Of a stretch of 64,000 nt of DNA, positions 26,012 to 34,532 are shown piece by piece. A program made the translations under genes and the position numbers. The notes under the pieces are model-generated. The model was not told the DNA's origin. It saw only the letters and a list, made by a program, of their open reading frames with translations, and searched no databases. Every line of letters begins with the position of its first letter. Positions within the stretch are counted from its first letter, which is position 1. Origin of the DNA: Palsa-504 sp963739615 (lineage in GTDB: Bacteria; Actinomycetota; Actinomycetes; Streptosporangiales; Streptosporangiaceae); contig CAVUBD010000002.1 of assembly GCA_963739615.1 (NCBI GenBank), positions 142,151 through 206,150 of the forward strand. Direction: 5' to 3'.

Positions 26012-26467
26012 TTACTCCGGCTGGGCGGTGCCGGCGGGCGGCCCGGACACGTCGGCTTCGAGCAGCGCGCGGCATACGTCGATGATGTCCACAATGCCGA
26101 CCAGGCCGACGAATCCCATGACCGGCAAGTGCCGGAAACGCTCGCTCGTCATGACTTTGGCCGCGTTACGGATGCTTGCCGTGGTGTTGACGACGATCGG
26201 GCGAGTAGTCATCAGCTGATAAATCCGGACGTCGTTCGGGTTCTTCCCGTCCGCGACCGCGCGAGAGATGTCAGCCTCGGTGACGATGCCGATCGGCTGG
26301 CCGGTCTGCATCTGCGTGACGATGAGGGCGGTCACGCCCGCACGCTTCATCATGTAGGCGGCCGCGGCCGCGTGGTCGTTCTGTTCCACCGTCGTCACCG
26401 GTGGCCGCATGATGTCCGCGACCGTAGCCGGGGGCGGCGCCGGATGCTGTGCTGAGGCGTCTGCCAT
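26012..26467 (-). CDS. CBS-domain pair protein
   Basis: This 151-residue stand-alone CBS-pair protein starts at the ATG at 26467 (MADASAQHPAPPPATVADIM). Two CBS motifs are seen: VTALIVTQMQTGQPIGIVTE ADIS and FRHLPVMGFVGLVGIVDIID. Such proteins bind adenosyl ligands and regulate partner proteins. The 16-bp direct repeats at 26489-26524 lie in its promoter region. Confidence 0.88.
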   Translation of the reverse strand: MADASAQHPAPPPATVADIMRPPVTTVEQNDHAAAAAYMMKRAGVTALIVTQMQTGQPIGIVTEADISRAVADGKNPNDVRIYQLMTTRPIVVNTTASIRNAAKVMTSERFRHLPVMGFVGLVGIVDIIDVCRALLEADVSGPPAGTAQPE

Positions 26468-26488
26468 GATCTGCTCCCTTGGAGATCC

Positions 26489-26524
26489 GATCACACTGTT
26501 AGGTATTCGATCACACCGTTAGGC
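26489..26524 (-). promoter_or_regulatory. Two 16-bp direct repeats upstream of CBS gene
   Basis: CGATCACACTGTTAGG and CGATCACACCGTTAGG (26489-26504 and 26509-26524) are spaced 20 bp apart, i.e. about two helical turns, and lie 22-57 bp upstream of the start codon. This geometry suits a regulator binding one face of DNA. Confidence 0.55.
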
Positions 26525-26635
26525 CGAGGCCGCGCGCTTGGGCTGGCCGGTCAAACGACTCACCGCGCTGTCAGCGGTGCCGCCGCTCCCAGAGCCGCAG
26601 ACGGGGGCCGATGAGGCGCATCTGAGGCTGGAGAT

Positions 26636-26669
26636 GGGGTGCCGGTAACAACCGAGCCGTCAGCACCGC
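26636..26669 (+). repeat. Tn3-like terminal repeat, copy A
   Basis: A 34-bp sequence beginning GGGGTGCCGGTAACAACC matches 36589-36622 at 31 positions. GGGG-initiated ends of this length are typical of Tn3-family transposons. The orientation puts the lost element to the right, where a resolvase fragment lies. Confidence 0.5.
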
Positions 26670-26774
26670 TACGGCGTCCAGTTTCCTGAACGCGGCTGGC
26701 ACGATGGGCGGGTGACGATCAACGAGCCGATCGAGGCAGGCCGACGGGAGCGGCGAGTCCTGACGCAGCACAAA

Positions 26775-26822
26775 CACGGCGGACGGCCAGGGTGATCATG
26801 GCCACCCTGGCCGTCCGCCGTG
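26775..26822. terminator. Perfect 20-bp stem hairpin
   Basis: Arms 26775-26794 and 26803-26822 are perfect complements with an 8-base loop. It lies just downstream of the minus-strand recombinase fragment and probably terminates it. Confidence 0.65.
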
Positions 26823-26844
26823 CTCTGCTCTCTGGTCTCTGGTC

Positions 26845-27102
26845 TCAGATGGCGTCTCCGCCGTCCGATATGGTCATGGCGGCCAGGTGCCGGTAGACCG
26901 AGGCGCGGCTGACGCCGAGCACCTTGGCGATCTCGGTAGGGCTCTCGCCGCGAGCGCGGCGCGCCTCGGCGGCGGCGAGCTTGTCAGGATCCATCACGGT
27001 CGGCCGTCCGCCTCCGCGGCCCTGGGCGCGTGCTGCAACGAGGCCGGCCATGGTGCGCTCGTGGACGATGTCCCGCTCGAGCTCGGCGAACGCAGCCATC
27101 AT
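26845..27102 (-). pseudogene. Serine recombinase C-terminal fragment
   Basis: The 85 residues start MMAAFAELERDIVHERTMAG (end of the catalytic domain and E-helix), continue with GLVAARAQGRGGGRPTVM, and end in a Hin-type helix-turn-helix (PTEIAKVLGVSRASVYRHLA). The catalytic serine half is missing, cut near the left end of the 27119-27546 element. It is nearly identical to the fragment at 30702-30957. Confidence 0.8.
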
Positions 27103-27118
27103 CGTGAAGAAGAGGTAA

Positions 27119-27546
27119 GACCTGAATACGTGAGAAAGGGGCCATGACGCGATCTTCAGTTAGGTGACAGGCATGGTGGGCTGCCTGGAAGGAAGCTGTC
27201 ATGCGCTGCCAGGCAAACCGTGAGTAGCGGATGCCCAGGCCCTCCCCGATCCGATAGCGATGGGGGTGGTTATGCGGCCTCGGTGCCGGCGGCCTGCTCA
27301 CCGTCGTAGGCGGCGAAGGCGTTGTAGAGGGCGCGACGGGAGACGGTCCGCTGCTGGCCGCTGGCGGTGGTGTATGTCAGGCCCTTGGCGATGCCGGTCA
27401 CTGACTCGCCGTCGGCGCGGCGGCACACCGGGCTGGGCCCGCCGGGTCGTGCATCTAACGTTCGTTTGATTCCATCACGCACCGGCAGGCCCGCCCACAC
27501 AGCCGCTCAAGATCGCTTCACGGCCCCTTTCTCACGTATTCAGGTC
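27119..27546. mobile_element. 428-bp element with long terminal inverted repeats
   Basis: The outer 25 bp (27119-27143 and 27522-27546) are perfect inverted copies beginning GACCTGAATACGTGAG. Similarity continues inward to about 41 bp with three mismatches. The small internal space holds only a 76-codon minus-strand frame. No clear target duplication is seen in the flanks. It looks like a MITE or a solo deletion derivative of a larger element. Confidence 0.75.
27270..27500 (-). pseudogene. Helix-turn-helix fragment inside the 428-bp element
   Basis: The C-terminal half reads ADGESVTGIAKGLTYTTASG and RTVSRRALYNAFAAYDGEQA, resembling the DNA-binding tail of a recombinase. The N-terminal half is not protein-like. 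It suggests that the element was derived from a larger transposon by deletion. Confidence 0.4.
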
Positions 27547-27858
27547 CCACTCCTTGAACCGCGGATACGCGGTCCGATCGATCGACGCCACCACACACCC
27601 CGAACACGGCCAATAGCGATGCCGAACACCCTAACCAGCTCGCCACCTGCTAGTACGCCGGTATCTACCAGGCCTCATCCCCGACCGCGGCAGGTTTGAT
27701 CCGTATCCTGGCCGACCCTGGGTAACGGCTGACGGGCTGACAGCCGGTGGATCTCGAATTTCGAAGTGACGCGACACCCCGCCTATAAGCGCGGGCCCGC
27801 TGATCAGCGAGGCCGCGCACCGCCGCGGACACCCCGCGCCTGGACGGTGAGCGCGCGA
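27547..27858. other. Intergenic stretch, no feature seen
   Basis: About 310 bp between the 428-bp element and the lipoprotein gene. No gene, terminator or clear repeat could be supported. Confidence 0.5.
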
Positions 27859-28422
27859 TCAGTAGCCGGAACCGCCCTTGCTGGCCGAGGCCGAGGCGCT
27901 CGCCGCGGGCGTGGCGCCCGAGACCGTCATCTCGTACCACAGGCCGCCCGAGAGGTTTTTCCCGTTGCCCTTGGCCTGCCCCGGGGCGGTGTCCCCGACG
28001 TAGGTGTAGAGCGGATGCCCGTCGTAGGTGGCCTGCTTCGTGCCGTCTGACCTGGTGATGGTGCCCAGCGTGCCGGTCACGCCGGACATGGCGGTAGCGG
28101 GGCCCCTGACCGGCGGCCAGTAGGTCGCGCAGGTCCCGGTGCACTTCGACGTGGTCGAGGTGTCCGGGGCGAACCAGTACAGGGTGAAGCCCTTCGAGTT
28201 GACCACTACCTGCTGGCCGCCGATGGTCTTGGCCTCCAGCGTGGTCCCGCCCGAGCTCGAGGCGGGAGCCGACGAGGCCGACGTGGCCGAGCTGCTGGCG
28301 CCCGCGGCGGGGGTGTTACCCGAGGCGGCCGAGCTGCTGCTTGAGCTAGCGCACGCCGACACGGTTAGCGCGAGGGCAGCCAGTCCGGCGGCTAGTCCGG
28401 TGGCACCCCATATCTTTCGCAT
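27859..28422 (-). CDS. Secreted-repeat lipoprotein (PF03640-type)
   Basis: This 187-residue protein has a lipoprotein signal peptide, MRKIWGATGLAAGLAALALT then VSACASSS, with a lipobox cysteine at about residue 24. A Ser/Ala-rich spacer follows. The body contains two Lipoprotein_15-type repeats: GFTLYWFAPDTSTTSKCTG with TCATYWPP, and ATYDGHPLYTYVGDTAPGQA with GLWYEMTVSG. It is anchored on the outer face of the membrane. The biological role of the family is unknown, possibly electron-transfer or surface related. Confidence 0.92.
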   Translation of the reverse strand: MRKIWGATGLAAGLAALALTVSACASSSSSSAASGNTPAAGASSSATSASSAPASSSGGTTLEAKTIGGQQVVVNSKGFTLYWFAPDTSTTSKCTGTCATYWPPVRGPATAMSGVTGTLGTITRSDGTKQATYDGHPLYTYVGDTAPGQAKGNGKNLSGGLWYEMTVSGATPAASASASASKGGSGY

Positions 28423-28496
28423 TCGGATATCTCCCCTTCACGTGCAAATAATCTCCCGATAGGGATCACGTGCGGACAGGCCTTTTACCTTACACC

Positions 28497-28610
28497 TAGG
28501 CCACGTGACCGCCGATGAGGCTGCCCACCGTGAACGTCACCGCCACGGCGAGGCCCAGGGCGGCGGCCAGGACGGACGGGCCCGCCAGGTAGGCCCAGTT
28601 CTCCTGAAAC
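28497..28610 (-). pseudogene. C-terminal transmembrane fragment
   Basis: The minus strand reads QENWAYLAGPSVLAAALGLA then VAVTFTVGSLIGGHVA before a TAG. This is the last helix of a membrane protein whose upstream part is replaced by unrelated sequence at about 28615. Confidence 0.45.
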
Positions 28611-28614
28611 TGCG

Positions 28615-29023
28615 ACGAAGTGCAAAGTGTTGCATTCGTGCTGGTCACGGCGCTGCTCTGCGGTACCAGGGACAGGCATCCATACTCTCTGGAGCCTGGG
28701 ATTGCAAGCCTGTGACCAACGGCAATGCTCCACCTTGCACCTGACCGGGGCTTCGGGAGTCCTGGGCCGAAATGGGCGCCGCCCCTCCCCTACGGCTTCG
28801 CGCCGTCGAGCACCACCTCGACGCCGTTGGCGCTGACGTCGTCCCCGGGTCGTGGGAAGATCCGGCCGGATAGTCCCACGACCCGTACACAGCCGGTACC
28901 AGCCTCCGGCGCCGGATGGACGCTGGCCGTGGCAGTCTGGGTACACGGTGAGCGTGTCCCGGGCGCACGGCAGCGCCGGAACGAGGACATGCCGCAAGCG
29001 AACGCGGACGAGGAGGTGGGCGC
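28615..29023. other. Rearranged stretch without a clear gene
   Basis: About 400 bp in which no frame gives a recognisable protein. One minus-strand frame ends with a plausible tail (DDVSANGVEVVLDGAKP, about 28797-28850), possibly another gene end. Confidence 0.4.
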
Positions 29024-29617
29024 ATGGAGGCAGCCGTCGGGGACCGGCTCCACGTGCATGGCAACATCGTGGGCCATCCGGATCGGGCGGGCGAGATCGT
29101 CGAGGTCCGCGGAGCGGGCGGGGAGCCGCCCTACCTGGTGCGTTTCGACGACGGTCACACGGGCCTGGTGTTCCCCGGCCCGGACGCGATCATCGAGCAT
29201 CCGCACACGAAGGGCAAGAAGGGCTCGGCGAAAGGCTTGAGCAGCCCCGCGAACCGGTACCCGCCGCACCTACTCAGAACAATGCGCGCTCATGCCGCCG
29301 GCCGGGCGTGGAGAGGATTCCAGTACAGCCCGTTCAGCCTCGCCGTATACCGGGGATCAGGCCTCAACGTCATCATCCGGCCGGAGGCATCTACAAGCCG
29401 CCTGAACCGGGTACACGTCGCTGGATGGTTCGTCATTCACGCCTCGTGGTATACTAAGAGTACAACGGAATGGGCCGATCGGCCAGCGCGGCCAGCAGCC
29501 CGGCAGCCATACGGTGTAAGTCCCAAATTGCGGCGAATGCGCGCGCGCCCGCTCCGTTGTGCGCAGACCTCGCCCCCGGGTAACGGGGGCTTTTGCGTGT
29601 CGACAAGGTGTCCGTAA
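29024..29617 (+). CDS. DUF1918 protein with aberrant C-terminal extension
   Basis: Residues 1-60 match the DUF1918 domain: MEAAVGDRLHVHGNIVGHPD, AGEIVEVRGAGGEPPYLVRF and DGHTGLVFPGPDAIIEHPH. The domain normally ends near residue 65. The remaining 130 codons run through the promoter and small-RNA region and are not protein-like, so the native stop has probably been lost by rearrangement or indel near 29240. The function of DUF1918 is unknown, with an SH3-like fold. Confidence 0.7.
   Translation: MEAAVGDRLHVHGNIVGHPDRAGEIVEVRGAGGEPPYLVRFDDGHTGLVFPGPDAIIEHPHTKGKKGSAKGLSSPANRYPPHLLRTMRAHAAGRAWRGFQYSPFSLAVYRGSGLNVIIRPEASTSRLNRVHVAGWFVIHASWYTKSTTEWADRPARPAARQPYGVSPKLRRMRARPLRCAQTSPPGNGGFCVSTRCP
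29441..29455 (+). promoter_or_regulatory. Extended -10 promoter
   Basis: TGGTATACT fits an extended -10 element (TGn-TATACT, hexamer 29450-29455). Transcription would begin near 29461, exactly at the start of a foldable segment that ends in an intrinsic terminator. No good -35 is seen. Confidence 0.5.
29461..29594 (+). ncRNA. Candidate structured small RNA (~134 nt)
   Basis: The segment begins after an extended -10 and ends in a textbook intrinsic terminator. Its 5' end ACAACGGA (29462-29469) pairs perfectly with TCCGTTGT (29553-29560), closing a domain that contains further GC hairpins such as GGCCGATCGGCC. The terminator follows directly. There is no credible small ORF. It could be a trans-acting sRNA or a leader of the epimerase gene 84 bp downstream. 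The family is not recognised. Confidence 0.5.
29572..29594 (+). terminator. Intrinsic terminator
   Basis: A 7-bp GC stem (GCCCCCG/CGGGGGC) with a 5-base loop is followed by TTTT. T-tailed terminators are uncommon in this genome, so this one is notable. Confidence 0.8.
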
Positions 29618-29677
29618 GAAGTAACAGGCTGGCCACAACGTGACGACCTCCGCAAATCGAAAGACTGGTACTCTCTG

Positions 29678-30661
29678 ATGCTCGATAGCTTCAGCAAGGT
29701 TCTTGTGTCCGGCGGCTTGGGATTCATCGGGCGGCATCTGACGGACGCTTTACACTCGCTGGGGAAAGAGGTGAGCGTCCTCGACAGCTCCCGTACCGCG
29801 GTGACGTACTCCGTTCCCCCGGGGGTCAAAGTGTATATGGTCGATATCCGTGACTCCCACGAGGTCGCCAAGGCAGCGGAAGGAGCTGACCTCGTATTCC
29901 ACGCGGCCGCCAACCCCAACGGAACCCTGTCGATCATCCAGCCCCGTCTCGACTTCGAACTCAACGCCATCGGGACCTTCTCGTTCGTCGAATCGCTCCT
30001 GACCAGTGGGATCCGCAAGCTCGTGTACCTCTCGTCCGCCTCGGTTTACGGTAAGCCTCAGCACTTCCCCATGAGCGAGGATCATCCCACGCGACCCTTC
30101 GTTCCCTACGGCGCCTCGAAGCTGTGCGGCGAGCTCGTCTGCATGGCCCTGCATCATGCGTGCGGCCTCCCAGTCGTGGCCGCCAGGCCGTTCTGCGTCT
30201 ATGGACCAGGCGAGAACCCCGATAACTCGATGGTCGAGGTCGGCCGCTTCCTTCGCTGGCATCTCAATGAGATGCCCATTCAGGTCGTTGGCGACATCGA
30301 CCGGAAAACCCGGGACTTCGTCCATGTTCGTGATCTCGTCGCCGGCCTCATGATTCTTGCCGATCAGGGCCAGGAGGGAGAGGTTTACAACATCGGTTCC
30401 GGTACCGAGACATCGATGCGCCAGCTTGCGGGAACGATTGGCGCAGCAACCAGCCGAGAGCCTTCGCTCAACGTGATATCTGACATCGAGGATGACACCT
30501 ACCGTCTCGTTGCGGACATCTCAAAGATCGAGGCGCTAGGCTACCGTCCCGTGATGTCGTTGCACGACGGCGTGCGGGAATTGGCCGCGGACCTGGGCGA
30601 ACGTCCGGAGCTTCCCGGGACGCCGACCATATTCGTCCGAGGCCAGCACGCTGAGTTCTGA
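29678..30661 (+). CDS. NAD-dependent sugar-nucleotide epimerase/dehydratase (extended SDR)
   Basis: This 327-residue extended SDR carries the Rossmann NAD motif GGLGFIGRHL, the active-site SSASVYG with Ser/Thr, and YGASK with the catalytic Tyr-Lys. DRKTRDFVHVRDLVAG is the usual substrate-domain signature, and YNIGSGTETSMRQLAG is also typical. It is the UDP-glucose 4-epimerase-like group that makes precursors of cell-surface glycans. No other sugar genes lie nearby. The codon use looks less GC3-biased than the core genes, in keeping with transfer. Confidence 0.9.
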   Translation: MLDSFSKVLVSGGLGFIGRHLTDALHSLGKEVSVLDSSRTAVTYSVPPGVKVYMVDIRDSHEVAKAAEGADLVFHAAANPNGTLSIIQPRLDFELNAIGTFSFVESLLTSGIRKLVYLSSASVYGKPQHFPMSEDHPTRPFVPYGASKLCGELVCMALHHACGLPVVAARPFCVYGPGENPDNSMVEVGRFLRWHLNEMPIQVVGDIDRKTRDFVHVRDLVAGLMILADQGQEGEVYNIGSGTETSMRQLAGTIGAATSREPSLNVISDIEDDTYRLVADISKIEALGYRPVMSLHDGVRELAADLGERPELPGTPTIFVRGQHAEF

Positions 30662-30701
30662 CGAGAAGGGCGAACGAGTCCGTGACGATGATGCTCACGG
30701 T

Positions 30702-30957
30702 CAGGCCTTCTCGGCGACGGCGTCAGGTGCCGGTAAACCGAGGCCCTGCTGACACCGAGCGCCCTGGCGATCTCGGCCGGGCGCTCACTGCGGGCGCGCC
30801 GGGCTTTGGCGGCGGCGAGCTTGTCAGCGTCCATCACGGCCGGGCGCCCGCCAGCGCGTCCTTGCGCTCGCGCGGCGGCTAGGCCGGCCATGGTGCGCTC
30901 GTGGATGATGTCCCGCTCGAGCTCGGCGAACGCCGCCATCATCGTCGGGCGCCCGCC
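30702..30957 (-). pseudogene. Serine recombinase C-terminal fragment (second copy)
   Basis: The sequence MMAAFAELERDIIHERTMAG, RAGGRPAVMDADKLAA and PAEIARALGVSRASVYRHL is closely similar to the fragment at 26845-27102. The catalytic half is missing, and the natural stop has been lost, so the frame reads into the antisense of the epimerase. Both fragments break at the same codon region, suggesting a shared ancestral truncation or duplication. Confidence 0.75.
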
Positions 30958-30967
30958 AGCGAAGCCC

Positions 30968-31090
30968 ATCAACACGGGACAGGGAGCGAGCGCGATCGCC
31001 CCGGACGGTAAGACCGCCTACGTGGCAAACAGCCGCGTCAATACGGTGACGCCGATCGACACCGCGACCACGACCAGGACAGCCGTTTAG
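30968..31090 (+). pseudogene. YVTN-type β-propeller C-terminal fragment
   Basis: The frame reads INTGQGASAIAPDGKTAYVA then NSRVNTVTPIDTATTTRTAV and stops. This is one blade of a surface-layer/YVTN repeat protein. The rest of the gene is absent. Confidence 0.65.
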
Positions 31091-31155
31091 CCCCCGGGTC
31101 ACCGGACTATTGAGCGGACTGGTCTCAGCGGACAAGCTCATCCACCATTGAAGTC

Positions 31156-31203
31156 GGGGTGTCGGTAAGACTGGTGTCACGAGGTACACGCGATTGCGTT
31201 GAG
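31156..31203 (+). repeat. Tn3 element left terminal repeat
   Basis: Left 48-bp end, starting GGGG at 31156. It matches the right end with three mismatches. Confidence 0.85.
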
Positions 31204-31279
31204 CGTGCTCAGCTACTCTGAGCCGCACTGCGTTCGGAACGCGGCTAGCGAGGGCCCTGCCAGCCAGTCGGCACCAGGG

Positions 31280-33557
31280 TCAGGTCGCGGCCGGGGGGAT
31301 GCCCGTGAGGTCCAGGCGGCGGTCGGTCCGTAGCTGGATCTCCCCGTACGGGGTCATGTTGGTGTGGAAGACCGGGGTGAGGCCGCGCCGGTCGGCGTCG
31401 GTGAGCACGCCCGCCCATCCGGGTAGCGCGAGGGTGTCCTGGATCATGATGGTGTTGATCAGGCCGAGGCTGCTTTGCAGGATGTGCAGGCACAGCATCC
31501 CGAGTTCCTGCTCCTCGCGACGGTTGGAGGCGAGCTCGCCGCGCTTGCCGAAGCGGATGTAGTCGTTGACGCCGTTGTAGTTCTCCACCACGTTGAGGCC
31601 GGACTCGGTCTCGCGCTGCAGGTCGCGGTCACGGAGCCAGCGGGCCAGGAAGATGGAGCGCTGGGCGCGCCCGGTCTCGAGCATCGCAGCGTAGGCCGGG
31701 TGGGTGGTCTCTGAGGTGAAGCGGCGCAGCAGCGCCTCGGTGGAGGCGGTGCGCAGCCGGATCGCGGTGGCGTACTTCATCATCAGGTCGTAGTTGTTCT
31801 CGATGACGTCCCACCGGGCGGGTCAGCGCCGGCGCGAGCGCAGGGTAAGCGTACTGGTCGCCGCGGCCCGGCACGTACAGCTTCATCGTGCTGATCTGCT
31901 TGAACCGGGCGATCAGGTCGAAGTCCAGCAGCCTGGTGATGCCGAACCCGACGAAGCTGGCGCCGTGGGAGTCGACAAAGTTCTGCTCGACCTCCATGTC
32001 CGTGCCGTGCCGCATCGCCCCCTCGACCATCGCGTGGACCTCGGAGGCGGAGCAGCTGATCAGCTGGCTGTGCACGGCCATCGACCCGGCCACGTCGACC
32101 GTCCAGTAGATCAGGACGCCGCGCTTGGCCCTGCGGTAGCGCGAGTGCCACTCGGTGAAGATGTTCTGGTCGAAGGCGGAGAAGTGGGTGGAGTCCGATG
32201 CGACCGCGGTCGTCCCCTCGCCCCGCAGCGCGGCCTGCCGGGAGGCGAAGGTGGCGTTGGCGATGATCCGGGCGGCCTGCCGGCAGGCATCGACGGTGAG
32301 GTAGCGGCGCCGCGCGTACCGCAGGTCGTCCTCGGTGTGCGGGTGGTCGCCGGCGGCGGCCGCGCGGATCCCGGTCCCGGTGCCGTAGGCGTAGACCAGC
32401 AGCAGGAGCCGCTCGAACAGCACGTGCGGGTCCAGGTGATTCTGGGTGCCGGCCGGGGTGAAGACGCTCAGGCAGCCGGTGCGCAGGCAGGTCTCGGTGA
32501 GCATGTCCATCAGCGGCACCACGCCCCACCGGGCCCGGATCGCCGTCTTCAGCCGGCGCAGGTTCCGCGGCTCAGGCGCGGCGTCCAGCGGCGTGAGGTG
32601 GATCGCCCCGGCGTTGCGGCGCTCGGCGATCTTCAGCCAGGCCACGCCCTTCCCGCCGAGCGCGTCGTTCAGCGCCGACAGCTCGGCGTCTAGCTCCTCC
32701 CGCAGCTCGCCGGTGAACCGCCTGGGGTCCAGCGGCTTGCGCAGCTGGGCGTAGTTCTCGGCCCGCCTGGCCTCGAAGTCAGCCGGCAAGTCGAGGTCGG
32801 GGTTGCGCCACTTCTCGGCGCCGGCCACCCAGATCTCCTTGCACCGCAGCTTCTCCCGCAGCGCCTGGAACACCCCGCACTCGTACACGGTGCGCAGGAT
32901 CCGGCGGCGCCTGCCGCCGCCCTGGTACATCAGCTCCGCCAGCTCAGCCGGGATGATCCCCTCGACCGGGACGTGCTCGCCGGGCGCGTAACACTTGACC
33001 CGTCCGGGCACGTCTGCCTTGTACCGCTTGATCAGCGCGAGCATCCGGGCGGCGGCCTCAGCGGGGACCCGGCTGGCGGTCAGCGCCTGCTCAGCCTGCC
33101 GCAGCGCCGTGCCGATGATCCGCCGGACCCGGTCCCAGGCCGGCGGCTCGATCCGCTCGCCCTTCAGGTGCGCCAGCAGCTCCTCGCGGACCTGGTTTAC
33201 CTGCCGCTCCTTCTCGCACACGTTCGCGGCCAGCCACTCCGCCGCCTTGTCAGCGTCCGCGACCGAGCACTCCCGGAACCCGAAGTACCCCCGGATATCG
33301 GCCCGGTGAGCCTTGATCGTCCGGCCGTCCCACTCATAGAACCCCAGCTCAGCCGCAAGAACGTCCACCAGCCGCGCGACGTGGGCGACGGCCTGGTCCG
33401 GAATCTCGCTGCGGCCTGCCGGGAACCGGCCGTGCACCGCATAGAACCGGAGCAGGAGAGCGAACCCGAGCTTCGTCGCGCCACGCCGCCCGGACAACTG
33501 CTCCAGCTCATCACCGACGAGGGTCCAGTTCCCGATCAGCTCATCTTCATCCAGCAC
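31280..33557 (-). pseudogene. Tn3-family transposase, one frameshift
   Basis: The N-terminal DUF4158 domain (LVGDELEQLSGRRGATKLGF, LRFYAVHGRFPAG) is followed by the DDE catalytic domain. The first Asp is in AVASDSTHFSAFDQNIF and the second in QNFVDSHGASFVGFGITRLL. The frame shifts near 31810, after which the C-terminal part reads MMKYATAIRLRTASTEALLR and contains the catalytic Glu region REEQELGMLCLHILQSSLG. A GTG at 33557 (MLDEDELIGNW) is the likely start. With the shift corrected it is about 760 residues, shorter than the classical 980. Confidence 0.85.
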
Positions 33558-33712
33558 ACGCGCCACGAGGCGTCCGGGCTCTCCCGCAAGTACGGCGGCG
33601 ACCAGCCACCGCAAGCCCAACGAATCCGGATCAATACTGGCCGCGCACGATCAGCAACGTCCGGTATTCGCCAAAGATCCTCGCCGGCCCGCAGAGGGCA
33701 CTCCTGACCTGG

Positions 33713-33760
33713 CTCAACGCAATGGCGTGTACCTGGTGACAGCAGTCTTACCGACACCCC
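33713..33760 (-). repeat. Tn3 element right terminal repeat
   Basis: Right 48-bp end in inverted orientation, closing with CCCC at 33760. About 130 bp inside this end are duplicated at 36164-36295. Confidence 0.85.
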
Positions 33761-34012
33761 GTATCGGGGCACATGTAGCCCGGGCTCGCTGTCGCGACAC
33801 CCGGCGTGTCGCACGGGGTCGGCGCGGATCCGGTCGCCGGGGCGGATCGGGCCGTCGCAGTGGCCGCAGCGACCCGGGTACCGGGCGGTCATCGTGATGG
33901 GCCGACCGACCTGCCGTTGCTCGCGGGCGCGGGCGTCGGCGCCGGTGCAGTGGCTGCACGAGTAGCGGGGCAGGTCGGTGAGCGGGCACAGGTCCTCGCC
34001 GCTGGCTGTCAT
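33761..34012 (-). pseudogene. Zn-ribbon-like protein truncated by Tn3 insertion
   Basis: The ATG at 34012 starts MTASGEDLCPLTDLPRYSCS HCTGADARAREQ, followed by MTARYPGRCGHCDGPIRPGD. There are three Cys-x2-Cys/His pairs, as in small actinobacterial zinc-ribbon proteins. The frame crosses into the transposon end at 33760, so the C-terminus is lost. Confidence 0.6.
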
Positions 34013-34055
34013 CAGGAAGCTCCGCTATGGTGGCGGGTGAACAGAGGAGGGCCGT

Positions 34056-34121
34056 ATGGGCGCGCCGCGCAAGCCCGTCCGGCTCCGGAAGGTGTGCTGG
34101 GCGCCGGTCCTGCCGAGGTAG
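34056..34121 (+). CDS. 21-residue ORF, possible truncated gene start
   Basis: An AGGAGG ribosome site precedes the ATG at 34056; the product is MGAPRKPVRLRKVCWAPVLPR. It probably is the 5' end of a gene whose remainder has been lost, because the following sequence is not in frame with anything recognisable. Confidence 0.25.
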   Translation: MGAPRKPVRLRKVCWAPVLPR

Positions 34122-34532
34122 GCACATATCCACTCATCTACGCAAGGATAACGACCTGACCTGCCATCCGGCAGTAACTGTGAGTTACGCTTGCCGCGTC
34201 CTGGTGTGTTCCCGGCGCCGCGGCTGGGAGTCTTCCGGCGGGGCGCATTCGTAGTGGAAACTCTCGCCAGCGGTCCGGGCGAGGACGTCACCCGGGATGA
34301 TGTCCCGTTCGCATCCTGCGCAGCGGCCCGGGCGGTTCGCCGCCACCGTCAACGCCGCTCGAAGGTTCGCAGGCTGGTGTAGGGGAAACGACCGTTACCC
34401 CGACACGGCCGCGCACCGGCAGCGATCGACTCCGGAGCCTGGCGGGGCCTCGCCGCACTATACGAGCGGCCCTCCGAGCCCGCCCGGCTTGACCGGCTCC
34501 TGCCTTCGGAGTGGCGAAAATCCATCGCCTTC

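Larger units (their letters stand above)
31156..33760. mobile_element. Tn3-family transposon, short
   Basis: 48-bp terminal inverted repeats (31156-31203 and 33713-33760) begin GGGGTGTCGGTAAGACTG and differ at only three positions. The single gene inside is a Tn3-type transposase. No resolvase or cargo is present. The flanking five bases do not match, so the usual target duplication is not visible. Confidence 0.85.

Noticed and set aside
31794..32693. Plus-strand frame of 299 codons inside the Tn3 transposase
   Set aside because: Antisense shadow; low-complexity Arg/Val/Asp composition.
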